Shown: in pieces, positions 6,600 to 14,983 of the stretch
How the letters are laid out: every line of letters starts with the position of its first letter
Position numbering within the stretch: position 1 is the stretch's first letter
Source: UBA7657 sp049653045
Lineage (GTDB): Bacteria; Pseudomonadota; Alphaproteobacteria; Micavibrionales; Micavibrionaceae
Length of the DNA: 19,202 bases
Assembly (NCBI GenBank): GCA_049653045.1
Contig: JBASFN010000119.1
Span: 1 to 19,202, forward strand
Direction of reading: 5' to 3'
Notes under the pieces: generated by a model
The model's database searches: none
The model's input: only the letters and a program-made list of their open reading frames with translations
What the model was told of the DNA's origin: nothing
Program-made: the position numbers and the translations under genes

Positions 6600-7741
6600 G
6601 CTTAATAAAAAAAGAAGACACTATCGCGCTTACTTGGCCTGATGAGCCAAATAGGTTTGCCGAAGAAATGGTCGATCCTTTTTTACTCTGGTGCGTCAAA
6701 CAAGGCGCGTCCGATGTTACCATTCAATCTGACCGCCAGCCCTATAACGACATTCACGGCAAACTTTACCCGGCGACAATCCGAAAGGTGGATGCCGCCG
6801 ATATGTCGGTGTTCCTGACCCGAATTTACGGGCCGGAAGCCCTCGCCCGCCTTGCCTCGGGGCGCGATCTTGACGTGTCCTACGAGATCAGGCCGGATCG
6901 CTATACCCGTATCCGTTTCCGGGTCAACATTACCGCCATCCTTTCAAAAGGGCGCGATGCCGCGCAGATTACGATGCGGGTGCTTCCTGCCGAACCGCCG
7001 ACTATGAAGGATCTTAAAATAGAGCGGGAAATCATCGAAGCCTGGGCGCCACGACAAGGCGTTGTTGTTATCACCGGGCCGACGGGTTCCGGGAAAACTA
7101 CCCTGCTTGCCGCCGGAAACAGGCTCCTGCTGGAGCGGGCGCAAGGATGCGGCAAAATGGTTTGTTACGAAGCGCCAATCGAATATGTTTACGATACCAT
7201 CACGTCCCCGCGCTCGCTTGTCGCGCAGTCAGAAATTCCCCGCCACCTGCCCAGCTTTGCGGCGGGCGTGCGTAACGCCTTGCGCCGGAAGCCTGAGGTT
7301 ATTCTTGTCGGGGAAGCCAGAGACCGGGAAACAATCAATGCCGCCATCGAAGCCGCGCAAACCGGACACGCTGTTTATACAACGACGCACACGCTTGGTG
7401 TCGCCAATACCGTCCAGCGTATGCTCTCGACCTATGAAATGAATGAACGCGAGGAGCGCGCTATCGCCCTGATGGAAACATTAAGGCTGATTGTTACGCA
7501 AGCTCTTGTCCCGCGCACAACCGGGGGGCGGATCGGCGTGCGGGAATGGATGAAATTTCCCGACGATCTGCGCGAGCGTCTTATGGACATGCACTTTACC
7601 AAGTGGCCACCGGAAATCCAACGCGCCATCAACCAGTATGGCCAGACCATGCAGCGTTCAGCCGAAATTGTCTTTGAGGCCGGACTTATTGACCGCCGTC
7701 ATTATCTTCTTCTGTCGTCCAGCACGGGTACGGCGTCCTGA
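6578..7741 (+). CDS. dotB: DotB, type IVB secretion ATPase (TraJ/PilT-like)
   Basis: A 387-residue hexameric cytoplasmic ATPase of the VirB11/PilT superfamily that recruits to the Dot/Icm inner-membrane complex and powers substrate transfer. Walker A GPTGSGKT is at 167-174, the Asp box YEAPIEYVYD at 197-206, the Walker B region KPEVILVGEARD at 238-249 and the His box GHAVYTTTHT at 263-272. The N-terminal domain holds PDEPNRF (21-27) and GASDVTIQSD (43-52), both typical of DotB. Length is close to the ~377 residues of Legionella DotB, and no key residue is missing. The ATG lies inside the 3' end of dotC in another frame (22-base overlap). icmT follows after 91 bases. Confidence 0.97.
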   Translation: MATRKPISLIKKEDTIALTWPDEPNRFAEEMVDPFLLWCVKQGASDVTIQSDRQPYNDIHGKLYPATIRKVDAADMSVFLTRIYGPEALARLASGRDLDVSYEIRPDRYTRIRFRVNITAILSKGRDAAQITMRVLPAEPPTMKDLKIEREIIEAWAPRQGVVVITGPTGSGKTTLLAAGNRLLLERAQGCGKMVCYEAPIEYVYDTITSPRSLVAQSEIPRHLPSFAAGVRNALRRKPEVILVGEARDRETINAAIEAAQTGHAVYTTTHTLGVANTVQRMLSTYEMNEREERAIALMETLRLIVTQALVPRTTGGRIGVREWMKFPDDLRERLMDMHFTKWPPEIQRAINQYGQTMQRSAEIVFEAGLIDRRHYLLLSSSTGTAS

Positions 7742-7760
7742 TTTTTGTTATTATTCAGGC

Positions 7761-7789
7761 TGGTCAAAAGCCTTATTATTTGCTATAAT
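7761..7789 (+). promoter_or_regulatory. Promoter upstream of icmT
   Basis: TGGTCA (7761-7766, 4 of 6 matches to TTGACA), a 17-base spacer and a perfect TATAAT (7784-7789) carrying the TGn extension (TGCTATAAT). The start point would be near 7796, about 37 bases before icmT. A small hairpin (AGGCT 7757-7761 with AGCCT 7769-7773, then a T-rich stretch) overlaps the -35 and could weakly end dotDCB transcripts. The same nine-base -10 element occurs at 497-505. Confidence 0.5.
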
Positions 7790-7832
7790 TAACAGTCGGT
7801 TCGTTAAAAACCACCCTTCATAAAGGTTTCCA

Positions 7833-8135
7833 ATGGCAGCAGAACAGCTAGAGAATTTACAAGAAAAGATGAACTGGCACTGGCGCAATTCCATGCGTAC
7901 AGTCCGATTTATGGCCTTTGATGCCCGTGCCGCCCTCCCCCTGCCCCTGCTTCTCGTTTATTTCAGATGGTCAACGCTTTCTCTTACTATTGCCTCCCTC
8001 GTCTTTTTCCGTTTTCTGGAGCAAAAAGGCCTTACCTTTCCGGCCGCCCTTCGTAATTTCCGTTCGTGGCTGGTGGGGCGTCACCGCCCCGGCTGGATTG
8101 GCGTTCAGCACAAAAAATTCAACGATTACGGCTGA
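7833..8135 (+). CDS. icmT: IcmT, small type IVB inner-membrane protein (TraK homolog)
   Basis: A 100-residue IcmT. The family signature is clear: HWRNSMRTVRFMAFDARAAL, then hydrophobic segments at about 34-62 (two short helices), followed by EQKGLTFPAALRNFRSWLVG and RHRPGW, ending in FNDYG. IcmT is a small inner-membrane component needed for Dot/Icm function and pore-related egress in Legionella; its exact mechanism is unclear. Length is slightly above the ~86 residues of Legionella IcmT because of a longer N-terminus. AAAGG lies 7 bases before the ATG. In Legionella icmT heads a separate operon, while here it follows dotB as traK follows traJ in IncI plasmids. Confidence 0.93.
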   Translation: MAAEQLENLQEKMNWHWRNSMRTVRFMAFDARAALPLPLLLVYFRWSTLSLTIASLVFFRFLEQKGLTFPAALRNFRSWLVGRHRPGWIGVQHKKFNDYG

Positions 8136-8265
8136 ATTTTACCGCCCCATTTTAGCACCCGCCTTATCGGCTCATCCGGTTTTCCGCGCTTGTTTTTTAA
8201 TGTAATGGGCATTATGTTCATCTCTGGTTTGCGCTTTACAATCAGGCTTAAGGGATTTTACCCGT

Positions 8266-9393
8266 ATGAAAAATAATTTTATGAATAAGAGTGGTTCGCT
8301 GGCATTTGCCGCCGTTCTTTGCGTTTTTGGCGTGTTTGCCGCCAATTCAAGTCATGCGGGCTTTGAGTGGGTTGCTCCCCCTGCGGGCGGCTCTACCGCC
8401 GCTCCTGACAAGGATTCTTCCGCTCCCGCAAGCGATTCATCTGACGACGGGTCGCAGGTCGTTCTGCCTTTGCCCGGTTCTCCGGCTCCGCTTGCGGCCG
8501 GGGCTGTCCCGGTTCCCGTTACACAGGAGCAGATTTTACAGCTTCCCCCGAATTATCCGGGCGCAACCGAGTCCGTTATCAAAACAAAAAATTTATCTCA
8601 GCAGGCTGGTACGGCGGCTCCAAAAGCCCAAGCCCCCGTTCCCTTGATCCCTGCGCAAAATCAGGTTCCGACTGCGAATGGTCTGGCTACTTCCGACCGT
8701 TCCGTTTCACCAATGCCTCCTAAAATGCCAGCTCCTGCGCCTGTGGCAGAGGCGAAGATTGAAGCCGCGCCCGTGCCCGCTCAGCCAAAAGTGATCGTGC
8801 AGGAAGATGCACCGCAGGCTGCGCTCTATGCGACACCCAACGCAGAAAAGCTTGTTATCAATCCGTTCCCCACCGGCAACAAACCAATTCACGCCGAGGC
8901 TTCGCAGCCGGACATGGCTCCGCAGGCGGATTTTTCGGTGTTTGACGGTTTTGGCAGCGATATGCCCTTAGCGCTCGCGCTTCAGCAAATCATTCCTTCG
9001 GGCTATGCTTATTCGTTCGACCCCAGCGTCAACCCCGGCCAGCCCGTTTCGTGGGATGGCGGCAAACCATGGGATCAGGTTATCTCGGGCATGGTTTCCC
9101 CGCTCAATCTTGAGAGCGAGATCAAAGGAAAAGTCGTTCATATCCGCCCCAAGGGACAAATTAACAAGACGACGATGGCTCCGGAATCATCCCAGAGCGA
9201 ACCCCAGCCTATGCGTAGAACAAACGTCAAAGATCCGGGCGAAGGGAAACAAACATCCACCGCCGAAGCGGTTGCCGCGATTGAAACCGCTGCCGGGGAT
9301 GAAAAACCTGCAAAAGCTGCTGCGCCAAAGGCCGCTGCGGCAACGCAGGAACCAAAACCTCTCTTGAAGCAGATTATCGGCCCCGCCGACTAA
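8266..9393 (+). CDS. Exported low-complexity protein with C-terminal TcpQ/PilL-like domain (TraL position)
   Basis: A 375-residue exported protein. The signal peptide is likely cleaved after SHA at residue 31, giving a mature N-terminus GFEWVAPP. Residues ~40-220 are a Pro/Ala-rich, probably disordered linker. Residues ~222-296 form one compact domain: MPLALALQQIIPSGYAYSF, VSWDGGKPWDQVISGM and VVHIRP. That pattern matches the TcpQ/PilL C-terminal domain (a secretin-N-like fold seen in pilus and DotD-type outer-membrane assemblies). The last 75 residues are again low-complexity (Ala, Pro, Lys). It follows icmT after 130 bases, the place that traL takes in IncI plasmids, so an envelope-spanning role in this machine is likely but inferred. 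A second in-frame ATG lies at 8281. AGGG is about 12 bases upstream of the first ATG. Confidence 0.8.
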   Translation: MKNNFMNKSGSLAFAAVLCVFGVFAANSSHAGFEWVAPPAGGSTAAPDKDSSAPASDSSDDGSQVVLPLPGSPAPLAAGAVPVPVTQEQILQLPPNYPGATESVIKTKNLSQQAGTAAPKAQAPVPLIPAQNQVPTANGLATSDRSVSPMPPKMPAPAPVAEAKIEAAPVPAQPKVIVQEDAPQAALYATPNAEKLVINPFPTGNKPIHAEASQPDMAPQADFSVFDGFGSDMPLALALQQIIPSGYAYSFDPSVNPGQPVSWDGGKPWDQVISGMVSPLNLESEIKGKVVHIRPKGQINKTTMAPESSQSEPQPMRRTNVKDPGEGKQTSTAEAVAAIETAAGDEKPAKAAAPKAAAATQEPKPLLKQIIGPAD

Positions 9394-9400
9394 TTCTGTT

Positions 9401-9431
9401 TTCTTAGATCACGTCTCTAGATCACTAAGAA
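9401..9431 (+). terminator. Inverted repeat at the convergent junction, possible terminator
   Basis: TTCTTAG (9401-9407) and CTAAGAA (9425-9431) are perfect 7-base arms around a 17-base loop that also contains two copies of TAGATCAC (9405-9412 and 9418-9425). It lies where the plus-strand TcpQ-domain gene and minus-strand flgL converge, with only 23 bases between stops. It is AT-rich with a long loop and a poor T-tract, so terminator activity is uncertain. Confidence 0.3.
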
Positions 9432-10619
9432 GTTCGCCAGCGTCAGTTCCTGAAGCTTTGCGGTGATTCTGTATGATGCATCGAGCTGTATCTGCAGAGA
9501 TTGGAGCTTGACCGCCACTTCGTTCACGTCAACATCTTCGACATCCGAAATCGTATTCAACAAAAGATTTTTTTGTTCCGTGTGGCTTTGTTTCACCGAA
9601 TCAATCCTGACCCGGACATTTTCCAGTTTGAAACGAACCTGATCGGCGGTGTCGATTGCGTTATTCACCATCTGGACAAGGTGATTATACACTTGAAAGA
9701 AATTATCTTTCATTTCCTGATTGTTTGCACCAGGAGCGCCTTGTGCATCGGGAACGCCGGGATAGGTATTCGGGGAAATGTACGCATCAATTATGGGCGG
9801 AAAATCCCCATTCATTATTGCGGATGCGGCAACAATCACATCACGAAAGGCCTGGTCATTCCCCAAGGTCGTTATATCAATCTCGGAAAAATCATCGATC
9901 CGCAAAAATATTTTTCCTGCGGTATTCGCACTCAGACTGGATGAATAACCAACAATTGTATCCGTCAAAGCATCGGCATTGCCGCCGGATGTTGTTCTGT
10001 CCGAAAAATCGGCGATCAGATTGTCGGTTGTTATCGTGCCGCTTTTCCATGATTTAATCAGGGCGCTCACCGCCGAATCAAGACTTCCGTTGTCTTCGAG
10101 CGGCTTAATCAGTGTATCCGCGCCCGCCATCAAATAGCGTTCAGCATCCTTGGAGTTGACGATGTCCTTGAAAAATCCAAGGACATTACTCGCGTATTCG
10201 CGCACGGTTCCAAAATCAACGCTGGGCTTTGCCGATGTCATACCCACCGGCGTGTGTTCAATCGCCGATGTCAGGGGATCGTCGTAATAGATAATCTCGC
10301 CTTCCTGATGTTCGCTCTGCTGGGAAAAGTTGACGAGAATGTCTGCAAAATTTTCCGCCTGCGCTTTGAATTCCTCGATGGCGTTTAGCATCAATTTAAT
10401 ACGCCGATCGCCGTTTATGATGTTGTTGACATAGGTGTCAATCGCGTTGAAATCGGATCTGGCGCGTTTGGAAAAAAGGACATCCGTGCCAAGACCCGTG
10501 AACTCATGGGTTTTTTTTCCGGATGTGAACTGCGCGGAAAGAGCGGAAAAAAGGGTTTGTTGATCCTTAATCCTCTCAATCTGGTCAAGAGCCTGTCCTA
10601 AACTTGATACGCCTGTCAT
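9417..10619 (-). CDS. flgL: FlgL, flagellar hook-filament junction protein (HAP3)
   Basis: A 400-residue flagellin-like hook-associated protein. The N-terminal helix region (LGQALDQIERIKDQQTLFSA, then SAQFTSGKKTHEFTGLG) and the C-terminal coiled-coil (RVRIDSVKQSHTEQKNLLLN, SDVEDVDVNEVAVKLQSLQI, ending LTLANFLVI) are the conserved D0/D1 parts of FlgL/flagellin. FlgL joins FlgK to the flagellin filament and is exported by the flagellar type III system, so no signal peptide is expected. The central part is variable. Genomic pairing decides FlgL over flagellin: it follows flgK after 14 bases. AAGGAAAA precedes the ATG. It is longer than E. coli FlgL (317), which is common in alphaproteobacteria. 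Confidence 0.9.
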   Translation of the reverse strand: MTGVSSLGQALDQIERIKDQQTLFSALSAQFTSGKKTHEFTGLGTDVLFSKRARSDFNAIDTYVNNIINGDRRIKLMLNAIEEFKAQAENFADILVNFSQQSEHQEGEIIYYDDPLTSAIEHTPVGMTSAKPSVDFGTVREYASNVLGFFKDIVNSKDAERYLMAGADTLIKPLEDNGSLDSAVSALIKSWKSGTITTDNLIADFSDRTTSGGNADALTDTIVGYSSSLSANTAGKIFLRIDDFSEIDITTLGNDQAFRDVIVAASAIMNGDFPPIIDAYISPNTYPGVPDAQGAPGANNQEMKDNFFQVYNHLVQMVNNAIDTADQVRFKLENVRVRIDSVKQSHTEQKNLLLNTISDVEDVDVNEVAVKLQSLQIQLDASYRITAKLQELTLANFLVI

Positions 10620-10633
10620 GGGTTTTCCTTTTC

Positions 10634-13033
10634 TTACCGGATCGCGTCGAGAAGATCGTCAAATAATTTATTTACCGCCGTGATAACTCTGGCTGCGGCT
10701 GTATAGGCCGTTTGTATCTGGATCAAATTGCCAAGCTCTTCGTCCACGTTGACGCCTGATTCATCGAGAAACTGACGTTGGAGTGCCTCTTTCAAGGTTT
10801 CCTCGTCTGCCTTCCTGCTTTGAATTAGGATTGTTTCTTGCGTGTGCTCGTTGACCATTTTCTGGGAAAAATCCAGAATGTTTTCGGCACCAATGACCTT
10901 GGTCGATATGTTCGCGCCGGGGCCTAGAAAATCTAGCCTGAAGGGAACCGTCGGTATCGGCGGCACGATGGAGGCATCCGTTTCCGATCCGTACTGAACA
11001 TCGGTAATCGGTGAAAAATCACGAACCGGGCCGGTGGAGAAACTTCCGAATAGCGCCGATACGATGTTTACACCATCGGCGATTGTGCCGGGGCCAAAGA
11101 CCGCGTTTGCACCTGCGCCAACGGCCGTGAACGGGCCGGCGATGATTTTAATGTCACCGCCAAAATCAGGGTTTGTATAATCGTTACCGGGTCTTAATCT
11201 TAAGAATCCATCGAGTGACGTTCCCAAATCTTCCATGGCGAGACCAGGGATTGCCAGTAATTTCGCCTGTAGATCGACCTCATCATCGGCGGGATTGATC
11301 GTCACCCGAACGGGATCGCTGTTTCCTACCTGAACATTAAAATAGGGATCTTCGGCTTCAATCGTCGTCTCTGAAAAACCAAGAAGAGACAAGCCGCCAG
11401 AACCCATGCCGTTTGCAACAACCGTTCCATCAAATGTTATATCTGCATTTGACTCAATCCTGATCTGGCCGTTTGTGCCTACGCTGAATGTCACGCCCAT
11501 CGCGGTTAAAGCTGCCTGATCGAGGGCGGGAAGGCCGGGCACGACCGTGCCCGTAATATAGGAAACAATGTCCTGAGTTAAATTTCCTGGCCCATCGGGA
11601 ATGGCTCCTAATGCTACATCGACATTTATCGGCCCTATTCCCAAGTCTGGCTCCTCGAATGTCATCCTGAACGTGTCCGTTCCCGGATTAAGCGCGCCAT
11701 TGGCCGCAGAAATCAGGTCGGCTGGCGCAAGAAAACTGTTCAGATTTCTTGTTCCGTCAACGGTGTTTTCCGAGAAAATTCCGAGAAAATTTTGAAGCGT
11801 GTTGTTCGGCGGGGCGTTTGCCGATACGCGCATATCTATGTTGCCGATTGCCTGTTTGTAATCGACATCGCTGAACGAAAATTCAAGAATACGGCGAATC
11901 ACTTCGTTCGATCCGGTTGCAATCGCGCCGCCATATGTACCGCTTTGCAGGATGCTGTTATCGGCGATGATGTTCTGGTTTACTTCGATCCTTAGAGAAA
12001 ATCCGACATAGGATACGGGTGTGGGAATGGTGGGATCTGGCGGAGCATCATCGGGGATGTTGCCGGATTCGTCGGTAAAAAGACGCAATCCCTGTTGATC
12101 GAATCGAAGAGCCATCTTGTGCGCCAATTCATCGAGCTGCGCCATTTGTTTTGGGAAGGTCTGATCGCGCAAGTCTAAAAGAGCACCCAGTCTTCCTCCC
12201 GGTGCATCGTCGGTGATTTCGACGGCAACAGCGTCCAACAGGGGATCGCCCACATAAATGCCTGCGGCAGAGTCCGGATAAAATGTTGTCGCCGATAGCG
12301 GTGTCGGACGGAATGATAATTTTGCCGCCTGATCCGAAGCCAGTTCAACGCCCTCGTTCGTCTGGACGACAATAACACCGTCGCCGCGTTGGAAAAATCC
12401 AACATCCATCAATTCGGCAAGAGACTTGATCGCTTCGTCGCGCTTGTCTTCCATGACGGCGGCGGTGCGGTTCACGCTCAAGGAATTGGCAATGTCCGCG
12501 TTAATTTTTGCAATCTGCTCCAGCAAATCGTTGATACGATTGACCGTCGTTTTCATGTCTCCCTGAACGTCGTTTCGCAGCGTCGTTATCAAGCGCGAAA
12601 GATCATTGATCTTGTTTGCCGTATTTATAGCCTGATTGACGGTATTCAACTGCAGAAATGAATCTTCCGGACTGTCGGATAATGAAGAAAACGTGTCGTG
12701 CAAACGGCCGATTTCGGCTGCGACCGATAATTCCTTGTCCGGCGGACCATGGAATTGCTGGATGCGGCCCATATATGTTTCCTTAATGTCAAGAAACGAT
12801 GAGGCGCTGATCTGCGTCCAAAGGTCGCGTTCCAGATTAAGGTCAACGTCACGAATAATAAGTTCAGCCCTGACGCCAACGGCCACGCCGCCCGCGACCA
12901 AGGTGCTTTGCGGCAAAATTTTCCGGGTATAGCCGGGTGTTCCCACGTTGGCGACGTTGTTTGAAATAACGCTTATCTGCTGCTGCGCTACGCGCAAGCC
13001 TGTCAGGGCAGCATCCATTGCTGTAATGGTCAT
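10634..13033 (-). CDS. flgK: FlgK, flagellar hook-associated protein 1 (HAP1)
   Basis: A 799-residue FlgK. The N-terminus MTITAMDAALTGLRVAQQQI and SNNVANVGTPGYTRK (rod/hook-type D0 motif), and the C-terminus ending IQIQTAYTAAARVITAVNKLFDDLLDAIR, are diagnostic. FlgK is the first hook-filament junction protein and is exported through the flagellar type III system. I start at ATG 13033 because GAGGAT lies 9 bases before it and the domain begins exactly there; a longer frame to 13075 adds 14 unconserved residues. The protein is about 250 residues longer than E. coli FlgK (547), the excess being in the variable middle (roughly 330-720), which contains beta-rich repeats. A sigma-54-type promoter lies about 87 bases upstream. 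flgL follows. Confidence 0.95.
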   Translation of the reverse strand: MTITAMDAALTGLRVAQQQISVISNNVANVGTPGYTRKILPQSTLVAGGVAVGVRAELIIRDVDLNLERDLWTQISASSFLDIKETYMGRIQQFHGPPDKELSVAAEIGRLHDTFSSLSDSPEDSFLQLNTVNQAINTANKINDLSRLITTLRNDVQGDMKTTVNRINDLLEQIAKINADIANSLSVNRTAAVMEDKRDEAIKSLAELMDVGFFQRGDGVIVVQTNEGVELASDQAAKLSFRPTPLSATTFYPDSAAGIYVGDPLLDAVAVEITDDAPGGRLGALLDLRDQTFPKQMAQLDELAHKMALRFDQQGLRLFTDESGNIPDDAPPDPTIPTPVSYVGFSLRIEVNQNIIADNSILQSGTYGGAIATGSNEVIRRILEFSFSDVDYKQAIGNIDMRVSANAPPNNTLQNFLGIFSENTVDGTRNLNSFLAPADLISAANGALNPGTDTFRMTFEEPDLGIGPINVDVALGAIPDGPGNLTQDIVSYITGTVVPGLPALDQAALTAMGVTFSVGTNGQIRIESNADITFDGTVVANGMGSGGLSLLGFSETTIEAEDPYFNVQVGNSDPVRVTINPADDEVDLQAKLLAIPGLAMEDLGTSLDGFLRLRPGNDYTNPDFGGDIKIIAGPFTAVGAGANAVFGPGTIADGVNIVSALFGSFSTGPVRDFSPITDVQYGSETDASIVPPIPTVPFRLDFLGPGANISTKVIGAENILDFSQKMVNEHTQETILIQSRKADEETLKEALQRQFLDESGVNVDEELGNLIQIQTAYTAAARVITAVNKLFDDLLDAIR

Positions 13034-13119
13034 CTCGAAATCCTCGCAAATCCCATAACAGGCACCGGAAGGCAAAAATTGCCCCGGAGTCGCGCCTGTT
13101 GTTTCTACAGGTTAGGCTT

Positions 13120-13135
13120 TGCAAGAAAAATGCCA
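13120..13135 (-). promoter_or_regulatory. Sigma-54 (-24/-12) promoter for flgK-flgL
   Basis: On the minus strand this reads TGGCATTTTTCTTGCA. Compared with the consensus TGGCAC-N5-TTGCA it has intact TGGCA and TTGCA with exactly 10 bases between the GG and GC. The start point would be near 13109, about 76 bases before flgK. Sigma-54 control of late flagellar genes is established in alphaproteobacteria such as Caulobacter. It separates the flagellar pair from the paralog operon ending at 13153. I could not identify an enhancer site for an activator. Confidence 0.75.
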
Positions 13136-13152
13136 GTTTTACGGGGGTGGGC

Positions 13153-14970
13153 TTATCTGCGCTGCATATCGCCAGAATCGCTGGTGGCGGAACCACTCAT
13201 ATCTTCCGCCCGTTTCCGGAGGGCTTCCTCTACCATCAAAGAGGTAAGCATTTCCCGGCGCAGTGAGGATTCAAACACATCGCGCTGCTGCATGATGTTA
13301 ATGGCCTCCAGCGTTGCGCTGATCCTTTTTACGTTTGCGGGCTTATCATAAAGATTGGTGTAAAAATCGGGGTGTTGATACGCTTTTTTGGTCAGAACTT
13401 CCATCTGGGCGTAGTAACTCGGGTATTCACCGAGTAATTCGTTAATATTGGCGTCAGACAAACCAAAATCACGCATCAAGGCTTTCATATAATTCCAGCC
13501 GCTCTGCGCGCCCAATCCCTGTTCTGTTTTGCCCTTCATTCCGACGATGCTGGCATAGGAGTTGTGGGCGACACCCATGGTAGCCAGAATATGCCGCATA
13601 GTCTGGTATTTGGAAAAATCCTTGCTTAATTGTTCTTCTTGCCCAGGCTGGAACGGTCTTGGCCAATACAGGTTTTTTGCAAGGGCAATGACGTCTTCTT
13701 CGTCTGCCGTCGGCGCACGCGTGGTTCCGTTCGTATGCGAATAAGCAAAATCAATATCAAGCGTTAGAGGATTTCCTACGGTCTTTGAATATAAAAGATC
13801 CTTATTGATCCGTTCATCATTGGCGGCGCCTTCCGGGGTCGCGTTTGCTGGATTGTGCCTACAGATATAATGTAAGCCGTCATTGTTATCGCTTGGATCG
13901 CAATAAACTTCCCTGAAATGTTTCAATCTTGAATTGCTGTCGCTGTCCAGACCTTCGGAGCTTTCCGTGTGCTGAAGGTCGGAGTAATGACCAATCATAA
14001 TGTCGTTGATCGCCATTTTTTCAAATTCTGCTTTGTTGTTCGCCGTACTGAGGCTTTTGACGAATGTGCCGAATTCGCACATCAATTCGCTCGGGTGGTA
14101 ATCCTTATGGGCTTCGGCGCGCAGTTTTTCAAAATTTCTTTGAACTTCGAGTTGCTGCTTGGCGTCGATCATTTGACCGACAGGGAACGGGATAGACCCC
14201 ATAACCGCCGCAAGCTGATGGCTCATCAAAATAAGAGCCGTTACATAGTTGTTCACGATATTTCTGATCTGCGCGTCCATTGCCGCCGTGTCACAGAAGC
14301 TGAAATCCGGGCCTGGTATGACCCCATCATTACACCCATAAGGGAAGCTGTAGGTGTTCAAGGCTCCATCACTAAACTGTCCGCCGCCCGGCGCCGCCAG
14401 AATCTTGATAATCTTGGGGTGAACTCTGGTTGCGTCGTTCATTATATCGTTGCTATAGAGCGCGACCTTGATGCCTTCGCCTTCATCGAGATCATCGAGA
14501 TTCTCCATATCAGAGGCTTTAATGATTCCTGCCCAGTCGGCTCGTGTTTTTGTTGTGCCAATACCGATCTCCGAAAATTCCTTCAAACCTTTTCCCTGAA
14601 GCGATATTTTTCCTTTTTCTGAATCAAGAACAAAGGTCATATGAACGGGAGCGGATTTTTTTTCTTCGGACACTTCGATGTCATAGGCGAGAAAACGGCC
14701 CGCACCATTATAGAGATTATATGCGGGGATACCGATATTTCCTTTTTCCGTGACCTCGACCTCGCCGCTCGCGGTCAGGCCTTTTTCGGGAAGAATGCTG
14801 TAACGCACCTTCGCGCCGGGGCTGAAACCCTCTAGACGGCCGGACAATTCAACGGGGCTTTTCTCGCCAGATTTATTATTCCACAAATCAGGAATGCCGA
14901 ATGTCCCAACTATAACGACAGCCGATATGCTTGCGATAGTGAGGCCGGCAATGAGCGAACGCTTTGTCAT
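13153..14970 (-). CDS. Paralog family, copy 1: membrane-anchored protein with an extra N-terminal domain
   Basis: I do not recognise this family. The 605-residue protein has an N-terminal hydrophobic segment (LIAGLTIASISAVVIVGTFG) without a clear cleavage site, so it is probably anchored. A beta-rich domain of about 180 residues (35-210) follows, absent from copies 2 and 3, then the shared domain from ~230 to 590. Shared landmarks are DAKQQLEVQ (269-277), CEFG (298-301), CDPSDNNDGL (357-366), Cys370 and YYAQMEVLTKKAY with DFYTNLYDKPANV (519-547). The Cys298-Cys357 spacing of 59 equals that in the other copies. Additional Cys213 and Cys226 precede the shared domain. GAGAG precedes the ATG; it starts 13 bases after the copy 2 stop. 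A lineage-specific envelope or secretion-associated function is inference from context only. Confidence 0.85.
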   Translation of the reverse strand: MTKRSLIAGLTIASISAVVIVGTFGIPDLWNNKSGEKSPVELSGRLEGFSPGAKVRYSILPEKGLTASGEVEVTEKGNIGIPAYNLYNGAGRFLAYDIEVSEEKKSAPVHMTFVLDSEKGKISLQGKGLKEFSEIGIGTTKTRADWAGIIKASDMENLDDLDEGEGIKVALYSNDIMNDATRVHPKIIKILAAPGGGQFSDGALNTYSFPYGCNDGVIPGPDFSFCDTAAMDAQIRNIVNNYVTALILMSHQLAAVMGSIPFPVGQMIDAKQQLEVQRNFEKLRAEAHKDYHPSELMCEFGTFVKSLSTANNKAEFEKMAINDIMIGHYSDLQHTESSEGLDSDSNSRLKHFREVYCDPSDNNDGLHYICRHNPANATPEGAANDERINKDLLYSKTVGNPLTLDIDFAYSHTNGTTRAPTADEEDVIALAKNLYWPRPFQPGQEEQLSKDFSKYQTMRHILATMGVAHNSYASIVGMKGKTEQGLGAQSGWNYMKALMRDFGLSDANINELLGEYPSYYAQMEVLTKKAYQHPDFYTNLYDKPANVKRISATLEAINIMQQRDVFESSLRREMLTSLMVEEALRKRAEDMSGSATSDSGDMQRR

Positions 14971-14983
14971 TTAAGCTCTCATG

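Noticed and set aside
7757..7773. Rho-independent terminator after dotB
   Set aside because: The stem is only 5 base pairs and the following stretch is T-rich rather than a T-run; it overlaps the -35 of a better-supported promoter, so I mention it only there.
8205..8276. 23-codon ORF just before the TcpQ-domain gene
   Set aside because: No ribosome binding site and it overlaps the start of the next gene; nothing distinguishes it from chance.
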